A DNA stretch of 64,000 nucleotides. Source: Bacteroidia bacterium (GTDB lineage: Bacteria > Bacteroidota > Bacteroidia > Flavobacteriales > Flavobacteriaceae). The stretch spans positions 186,001-250,000 of the forward strand of contig JAUIFO010000003.1 of the NCBI GenBank assembly GCA_030430385.1. The letters are read 5' to 3'. Under the pieces are notes generated by a model. The model searched no databases and was not told the origin of the DNA. It was given only the letters and a program-made list of their open reading frames with translations. Below, in pieces: positions 59,049 to 64,000 of this stretch; position 1 is the first letter of the stretch; each line of letters starts with the position of its first letter. The translations under genes were made by a program, and so were the position numbers.

Positions 59049-60833
59049 TTATCTCAATTCTTTATCAATTACTGAAATTGTCTGAGCTGCTTTTTCGTAA
59101 TCCTGTTGCATTTCAACATTGGTTATTGGTGTATATCTTGCCAATTCACAATGCTCTAAAATGCTTATGAATTCTGAAACCGTTTCGGAATTTACCTGAC
59201 GCTCAATTAAAATGGTGTTGATCTTTTCTTTACTAAACTCACTCGTCTCAATTTGAAGCTTTGCCTTGAGATAATTATGCAATGCCTTTTCAAGAGCAAT
59301 GTAAAATGCTTCCTTATTTCCTAAGGATTTCTTGGCCTCACTTAAATAACGTTTCGCTAGTTTATCTGCTTTTCTAATTCTATTTCCAAACACATCGGCT
59401 TGACGCTCTTCACGTTTCTTTCTGTAAACAAGCGCTAGAGGAATTGCTAAAAACGGCAGTAATAAAGACGTCCAAAACCCTGTACTTTTAAAAAAAGTAT
59501 CTTGATGCATTGGTTTAAGATTTGCTTTGGTCTTTACAAAAGCAAACTGTTCATTATTAGATACAACCTGTTGCTTTCCAGAACCATTAGTCGTTGTTGC
59601 AATATTATTATCTGAATTAGCTGTATTAACAGGACCTTCTAACACATTAATCACAATTTCGCCTGACGATATGGTTTTGTAAGTTTCAGAATTGGTATCG
59701 AAGTATGAAAAGGATATACTTGGCACAGGATACTTTCCTTTAAATTGCGGAACAATGGTATAGCTATCTGAAATAGAACCATACATACCACCTAAATTGG
59801 TTTTGACATTCTCATTGTGCTCAGGTTCATAAACTTCTAATGAATTTGGAAGCTTAATTTTTGGCAATTCAAACAATTTGAGGTTTCCATTACCAGTCAC
59901 TTCAACTCTAGCCTGAAGCGATTCAGAAGCATTTAATTCGGTTTTAGATGTGATGACATTAAACTTGAAATCGCCAACTGCTCCAGTAAAATTTTCAGGT
60001 TTACCTTCAAGCGGAAGTTCTTTCACATTAATGGTTCTACTTCCAGCAGAGACGCGTTTGTTAACTTTGGTCATTAAACGTCCACCAAAAAAATCGCGAC
60101 GCTTGGTTGGCACCTCAACGGTAACGTCTAAGGTTAAAGGTTCAATCTCAAGTTGTCCTGTTTTTTGAGGATATAAGACCGTTTTTCGCAATACCACATA
60201 GCGGTAATTATCGTCGCCTTTGTAGCTTCCGTTTTGGATTTTCAAACCTTTAATATCGATATTCTGACTCCAAAAATCATTGTATCTAGGATTGTCAATT
60301 TCTCTCCAATTACTTACACCAGTACTTTGAGACACATAAAGTTTGTAAACTACAGTAATGGCTTCATTAAGGTACGGATTGGTTTTAGACACTTCGGCAA
60401 CTAAATGAATGTTTTCAGAAGCAATATTTTCAGCATTATCTGGATCGTTAGGTCGCTTGACTGCCGCAGTAACATTAACGGTCACCACTTGCGTTTTGTA
60501 AACTTCACCATCAATCTCAATTGTGGCCTGATTTATCTTGACCTGACCGCGTTGCTTTGGTGCTAAAAAGTAACTGTATGTTTTTTTATATGAGCGTTTG
60601 CCATTGAGCCACGACTGACTCACAGAAGTGTTTGGACCACCAACTACAGTAAACCCATTGAAGTCTGGCGGATTGAAATTATCACCATCTTTATTCATTT
60701 CAAAGTCGATACGTAAGCGTTCGTTGATACCAAGCTTCGTTTTACTCACTTTAGCCTCAAACTTGATTTGGGCAGAAAGTGTTGTTGTTACAAGTAACAA
60801 TAGAAGACTTATGATGTGCTTTGAAAATTTCAT
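59049..60833 (-). CDS. batD: BatD: large secreted/membrane beta-domain protein
   Basis: 594 residues. Signal peptide about 1-21, a series of beta-sandwich repeats (about 22-415: FEAKVSKTKLGINERLRIDFEMN, VVGGPNTSVSQSWLNGKRSYKKTYSYFLAP), one membrane helix near 445-465 (WTSLLLPFLAIPLALVY), and a helical cytoplasmic tail (about 470-594). Pfam BatD pattern. Between batC and batE in the operon. Confidence 0.9.
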   Translation of the reverse strand: MKFSKHIISLLLLLVTTTLSAQIKFEAKVSKTKLGINERLRIDFEMNKDGDNFNPPDFNGFTVVGGPNTSVSQSWLNGKRSYKKTYSYFLAPKQRGQVKINQATIEIDGEVYKTQVVTVNVTAAVKRPNDPDNAENIASENIHLVAEVSKTNPYLNEAITVVYKLYVSQSTGVSNWREIDNPRYNDFWSQNIDIKGLKIQNGSYKGDDNYRYVVLRKTVLYPQKTGQLEIEPLTLDVTVEVPTKRRDFFGGRLMTKVNKRVSAGSRTINVKELPLEGKPENFTGAVGDFKFNVITSKTELNASESLQARVEVTGNGNLKLFELPKIKLPNSLEVYEPEHNENVKTNLGGMYGSISDSYTIVPQFKGKYPVPSISFSYFDTNSETYKTISSGEIVINVLEGPVNTANSDNNIATTTNGSGKQQVVSNNEQFAFVKTKANLKPMHQDTFFKSTGFWTSLLLPFLAIPLALVYRKKREERQADVFGNRIRKADKLAKRYLSEAKKSLGNKEAFYIALEKALHNYLKAKLQIETSEFSKEKINTILIERQVNSETVSEFISILEHCELARYTPITNVEMQQDYEKAAQTISVIDKELR

Positions 60834-60841
60834 AATAACCG

Positions 60842-61723
60842 TTACCAGTCTTTATCTGTTTGTATTGGTGTGCCTTTTTGTTTTTTGGCATTGATTTTTT
60901 GTTGAACCTTCTGTTCTTGATTGTTCATTGCTTCTAACAAATTCTTGATTTGCTGAGGCGACAACTGTCCTTCTCTTGGTTTTGGTTGCCCTTGTTGTTC
61001 TTTATCTTTTCCTTGATCTTCTTTTTGATCTTTTTGCTCTTCATCATCAGGCTTTCCTTGATCATCTTTTTGATCATCACCTTCCTTCTTTTCGTCTTCA
61101 CCATCTTTCTTCTGTTCATCTTCGTTCTTCTCGTCCTCGTTTTGATCTTTATTCTCGTCTTCGTTTTCCTTTTCGCCTTCTTCTTCCTGCTGTTGCTCTT
61201 CGTCCTGTTGCTGTTCTGCACAATCTTTTGCAATGGCTAAATTGTATCGCGTTTCATCATCTGAAGGATTATTTCGCAATGCATTTTTATAGGCTTCAAC
61301 CGCTTCTTTACACAGTTTACGTTGCATTAAAATATTGCCAATATTGTGAAACGCTTTGTGCTTTTCAGTTTTAGATGTTGCGTTTTCAGCGGCTTGTGTG
61401 TGACGAAATAAGGCTTCGTCGTAATTGCCTTTGTTGTAATATGAATTTCCTAAGTTGTAAGCACCAGCAGTATAGGACGCTTGTTCTGAAATGGCTTTTC
61501 GGTATTCCATTTCAGCAGAAATAAAATCATCTTTTTCTATGAAATCATTGCCTTCATACACATAATTGTTCGCCTTCTGAAGCTGAAGTTCTTGCGCCTT
61601 TTGTTGGTCTTTATTTTGAGCAAAAACCACAGTAGTACACAACAACGCAAAAAGAAAAAATAATCCTATTGTTCTTTTTAAAGACCTGTTATCAATTTGG
61701 TATGTTACGCTAGATGTTTTCAT
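60842..61723 (-). CDS. batC: BatC: TPR protein with a long charged tail
   Basis: 293 residues from ATG 61723. A signal or anchor helix (about 20-38: TIGLFFLFALLCTTVVFAQ), TPRs (about 45-165: YRKAISEQASYTAGAYNLGNSYYNKGNYDEALFRH), then about 90 residues made almost only of Glu, Asp, Lys and Gln, ending GQLSPQQIKNLLEAMNNQEQ with a short basic end. The charged tail explains the long antisense frames on both strands, which are not genes. 8 bases from batD. Confidence 0.88.
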   Translation of the reverse strand: MKTSSVTYQIDNRSLKRTIGLFFLFALLCTTVVFAQNKDQQKAQELQLQKANNYVYEGNDFIEKDDFISAEMEYRKAISEQASYTAGAYNLGNSYYNKGNYDEALFRHTQAAENATSKTEKHKAFHNIGNILMQRKLCKEAVEAYKNALRNNPSDDETRYNLAIAKDCAEQQQDEEQQQEEEGEKENEDENKDQNEDEKNEDEQKKDGEDEKKEGDDQKDDQGKPDDEEQKDQKEDQGKDKEQQGQPKPREGQLSPQQIKNLLEAMNNQEQKVQQKINAKKQKGTPIQTDKDW

Positions 61724-61793
61724 ATAAATCAACAAGCAATATAAAAAACTGTACTATGTGTTATAGTTAAAGATTTTATAAATTATAATGACG

Positions 61794-62831
61794 CTAAATA
61801 TTCTCGTTAAACAGATTTAAACGCTTTAGCCAGGCTGTTTTTCGTTCTAAAAAGAAAATATCAATAAAGAGGAAGCCAATAGCAAAAGCCAGAAACCATT
61901 GAAACTGATCTTTAAAATCGGCAAACTCTTTCGCTTCAAATTCTGTTTTGTCCATTTTGTTTAGAATGTCTCTAATAGCATCAACAACTTCTATAGTGTT
62001 ACTACCATTGATGTAAGAGCCATCTGCTTCTTCAGCGATAGTTTTTAGAGTTTCTTCGTCGAGACGCGTAATTACCGTTTCTCCATTTTTGTCTTTCTTG
62101 TAATTCAACACAATTCCATTGCGCTTTATAGGAATTGGACCTCCTTTCACATCACCAACACCAATAGTGAAGATGCGAATCCCTTCATTACTAGCTTCTT
62201 CAGCAATTGCTACAGCTTCATCTGTATGATCTTCACCATCTGAAATAATGATTAGCACACGATTGGTTTGTTCCTCGTCATCAAAATAAGTTCTTGCCAA
62301 TTGAATGGCATCACTTATTGCTGTACCTTGAGAGGACAACATATCTGTGTTCATGTTTTGCAAAAACATCTTCGCTGAAGCATAATCGGTTGTAATTGGT
62401 AGCTGCGGAAAAGCTTTACCTGCGTAAGCAATAATTCCGATACGATCACTTGCTAAATTATTGATGATTTGAGTGACCAATTGTTTCGATTTTTCGAGTC
62501 GGTTTGGCGCAATATCTTCAGCCAGCATACTTTTTGAAACGTCAACAGCAAACACAATATCTACACCTTCGCGTTTTACGGTTTCGAGTTTGGTTCCAAT
62601 TTTTGGATTGACCAAAGCTATTGCTAGACAAGCAAAAGCTAAGCATAAAACCACAACTTTTAAAATGCCTTTAAACAGTGATTGGTTCGGACTTAAGCGT
62701 TTTAAAAGTGCCTTATTAGCAAAACGCTTCTGGGTTTGATATCTCCAAAGTTGAAGGAGTACAAACAACAGAATGATTACTGGAATAACCAGTAATACCC
62801 AAAACCATATTTTTTCTTCTAATTGAAACAT
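61794..62831 (-). CDS. batB: BatB: VWA-domain membrane protein
   Basis: 345 residues. Two N-terminal helices (about 10-28 and 58-76), a von Willebrand A domain (about 88-285) with MIDAS VFAVDVSKSMLAEDI (DxSxS) and IIISDGEDHTD, and a C-terminal helix (about 315-333). Typical BatB length. The start is 10 bases after batA. Works with BatA in the Bat complex at the inner membrane. Confidence 0.92.
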   Translation of the reverse strand: MFQLEEKIWFWVLLVIPVIILLFVLLQLWRYQTQKRFANKALLKRLSPNQSLFKGILKVVVLCLAFACLAIALVNPKIGTKLETVKREGVDIVFAVDVSKSMLAEDIAPNRLEKSKQLVTQIINNLASDRIGIIAYAGKAFPQLPITTDYASAKMFLQNMNTDMLSSQGTAISDAIQLARTYFDDEEQTNRVLIIISDGEDHTDEAVAIAEEASNEGIRIFTIGVGDVKGGPIPIKRNGIVLNYKKDKNGETVITRLDEETLKTIAEEADGSYINGSNTIEVVDAIRDILNKMDKTEFEAKEFADFKDQFQWFLAFAIGFLFIDIFFLERKTAWLKRLNLFNENI

Positions 62832-62841
62832 TCTTTACGTC

Positions 62842-63846
62842 TTAAACAAAACTTCTAAATACTGTATAGCGCAACAATAATTCTAACAGCAATAACAAAC
62901 CTGCTATAATAACAAGCGGTCTGTATTTTTCTTCATAATTATAAAACTTAAACTCTTCAATTTCCGTTTTTTCAAGCTTATTGATTTCGTTATAAATCTC
63001 TCTTAATTTCTTATTGTTGGTTGCTCTAAAATATTTTCCACCAGTAACTTCAGCGATATCTTTAAGTAAGGCTTCATCAATTTCAACTTGAACCCTTCCG
63101 TATTTAAAAGAGCCGCCAGGATTAATTGCCACAGGAGATAATGCCATACCGTTAGTACCTAATCCAATCGTATAGGTTTTTATACCATACTCCACGGCTA
63201 ACTCACTAGCAATTTTAGGATCTATAAATCCTGAATTATTAACACCATCTGTAAGCAGGATGATAACTTTACTCTTAGCTTTACTGTCTTTAAGTCGGTT
63301 TACAGAAGTTGCTAATCCCATTCCTATGGCTGTACCACCTTCAATAATAGTGTTGTATTTGATATCTCTGAGCGATCGTAATACAATAGATTTATCGCTT
63401 GTAATAGGTGTTTTGGTATAACTTTCACCTGCATATTCTACCAAACCAATTCGGTCATTTGGTCGCCCTTGAATAAACTGTGCAGCTACTTTTTTAAGAG
63501 CTTCCAAACGGTTAGGCTTGAGATCTTTGGCAAGCATACTTGCCGACACATCAATAGCCATAACAATATCGATTCCTTTTGTGGTTTTCGTTTTAGTGGA
63601 TACATCAACCGTTCGAGGTCTTGCGAGAGCAGTAATTAAAAACGCTAAAGCTAAAAGACGCAACACAAACAATAGTGGCTTAAGTTTAGCTAACCAAGAG
63701 CTTCCTGCCTTAAATCCTTTTACACTTGATATTTTGAGTTCGGCAGTTTGTTTTTTTCGGGTGAAGACATACCAAATTATTGCTAATGGAAGCAGTAACA
63801 ATAACCAAAATAATTCTTTATGTAGAAACTCTATACCTTCAAACAT
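62842..63846 (-). CDS. batA: BatA: VWA-domain membrane protein
   Basis: 334 residues. Same plan as BatB: membrane helices near 15-30 and 58-76, VWA domain (about 90-285) with MAIDVSASMLAKDL and ILLTDGVNNSG, C-terminal helix about 308-326. BatA and BatB are paralogues. Start ATG 63846 overlaps the TAA of the upstream gene (TAATG), so translation is coupled. Confidence 0.92.
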   Translation of the reverse strand: MFEGIEFLHKELFWLLLLLPLAIIWYVFTRKKQTAELKISSVKGFKAGSSWLAKLKPLLFVLRLLALAFLITALARPRTVDVSTKTKTTKGIDIVMAIDVSASMLAKDLKPNRLEALKKVAAQFIQGRPNDRIGLVEYAGESYTKTPITSDKSIVLRSLRDIKYNTIIEGGTAIGMGLATSVNRLKDSKAKSKVIILLTDGVNNSGFIDPKIASELAVEYGIKTYTIGLGTNGMALSPVAINPGGSFKYGRVQVEIDEALLKDIAEVTGGKYFRATNNKKLREIYNEINKLEKTEIEEFKFYNYEEKYRPLVIIAGLLLLLELLLRYTVFRSFV

Positions 63847-64000
63847 TACTCTTCTTCAGCTTTTTTAAGTTCTATTGAATTGATGATACGTTCTACCGTT
63901 TGTTCGGCATAGGTATCGTCTTTAGTCCAAGTGATCGTAATCTGTTGCAAAACTGTTTTATTATCTGCTAAAAACTGAAAAATAGCGTAATTACCAGAAA
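63846..64000 (-). CDS. C-terminal end of the gene upstream of batA
   Basis: Open frame entering from the right edge, stop TAA 63848-63846. The visible 50 residues end ITITWTKDDTYAEQTVERII then NSIELKKAEEE. The position between a DUF58/MoxR block and batA suggests the membrane-associated protein usually placed there, but the family cannot be told from this fragment. Confidence 0.6.
   Translation of the reverse strand, partial: SGNYAIFQFLADNKTVLQQITITWTKDDTYAEQTVERIINSIELKKAEEE

Noticed and set aside
60934-61374. Several frames of about 100-130 residues in other frames of batC
   Set aside because: They result from the Glu/Asp/Lys/Gln-rich low-complexity tail of BatC; composition is artificial and batC is in an intact operon.

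Overview
The window is a gene-dense, AT-rich chromosomal segment of a Bacteroidota bacterium, most likely a marine member of the Flavobacteriaceae. Four things point there. Promoters carry the Bacteroidota -7 box TAnnTTTG and genes mostly lack Shine-Dalgarno sequences. A type IX secretion C-terminal domain is present. The Bat (BatABCDE) operon is present. Many proteins are close to families confined to that group. No plasmid, prophage, insertion sequence or CRISPR array is visible.

Layout. 1-5340: end of a polyprenyl synthase gene, a small conserved gene, a beta-barrel gene, and sucA-sucB (2-oxoglutarate dehydrogenase). 5341-6072: no long genes, but three repeated promoter/operator/terminator units reading leftward next to a NarL-type response regulator gene (6064-6699). 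This is the most unusual locus in the window. 6765-9056: aspartyl protease, TatD, asparaginase. 9110-11804: tRNA-Ser, an SOS-type polymerase pair in the order umuC-umuD, and tRNA-Leu. 11951-14291: prs, rplY, pth. 14339-16387: secreted M43 metalloprotease. 16654-25557: housekeeping (ribF, serS, rsmA, mgtE) with a TPR protein and small enzymes. 25715-32734: an accessory block (HNH protein, trypsin-like protease, serine hydrolase, outer-membrane barrels, alpha/beta hydrolase, membrane AraC regulator). In it one promoter/operator module occurs twice. 33074-38646: 2-hydroxyacid dehydrogenase, a membrane-anchored LuxR regulator with VOC/DUF genes, and an arsR-led operon without a pump gene. 38643-47370: aminolipid synthase, aspartate kinase, fbp, terB-like gene, mfd. 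47481-54951: thioredoxin-like protein, LysM protein, gpsA, pheS, several lipoproteins, interspersed REP-like repeats and a structured RNA-like element. 55034-57830: cvpA, carbonic anhydrase and a SulP transporter. 57916-64000: the Bat operon, running off the right edge.

How parts work together. SucA/SucB form the TCA-cycle oxidative decarboxylase. SulP and the beta-carbonic anhydrase look like a bicarbonate uptake/hydration pair. BatA-E form an envelope stress/aerotolerance module. The AraC-type regulator at 31643-32734 probably controls at least two promoters that share a 125-bp homologous control region. The response regulator at 6064-6699 is a good candidate to control the three leftward small transcripts downstream of it, through a TACGTAG-N2-CTACGTA inverted heptamer with the 7-2-7 geometry of NarL sites. 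All functional statements are from reading the sequence; no database search was possible.
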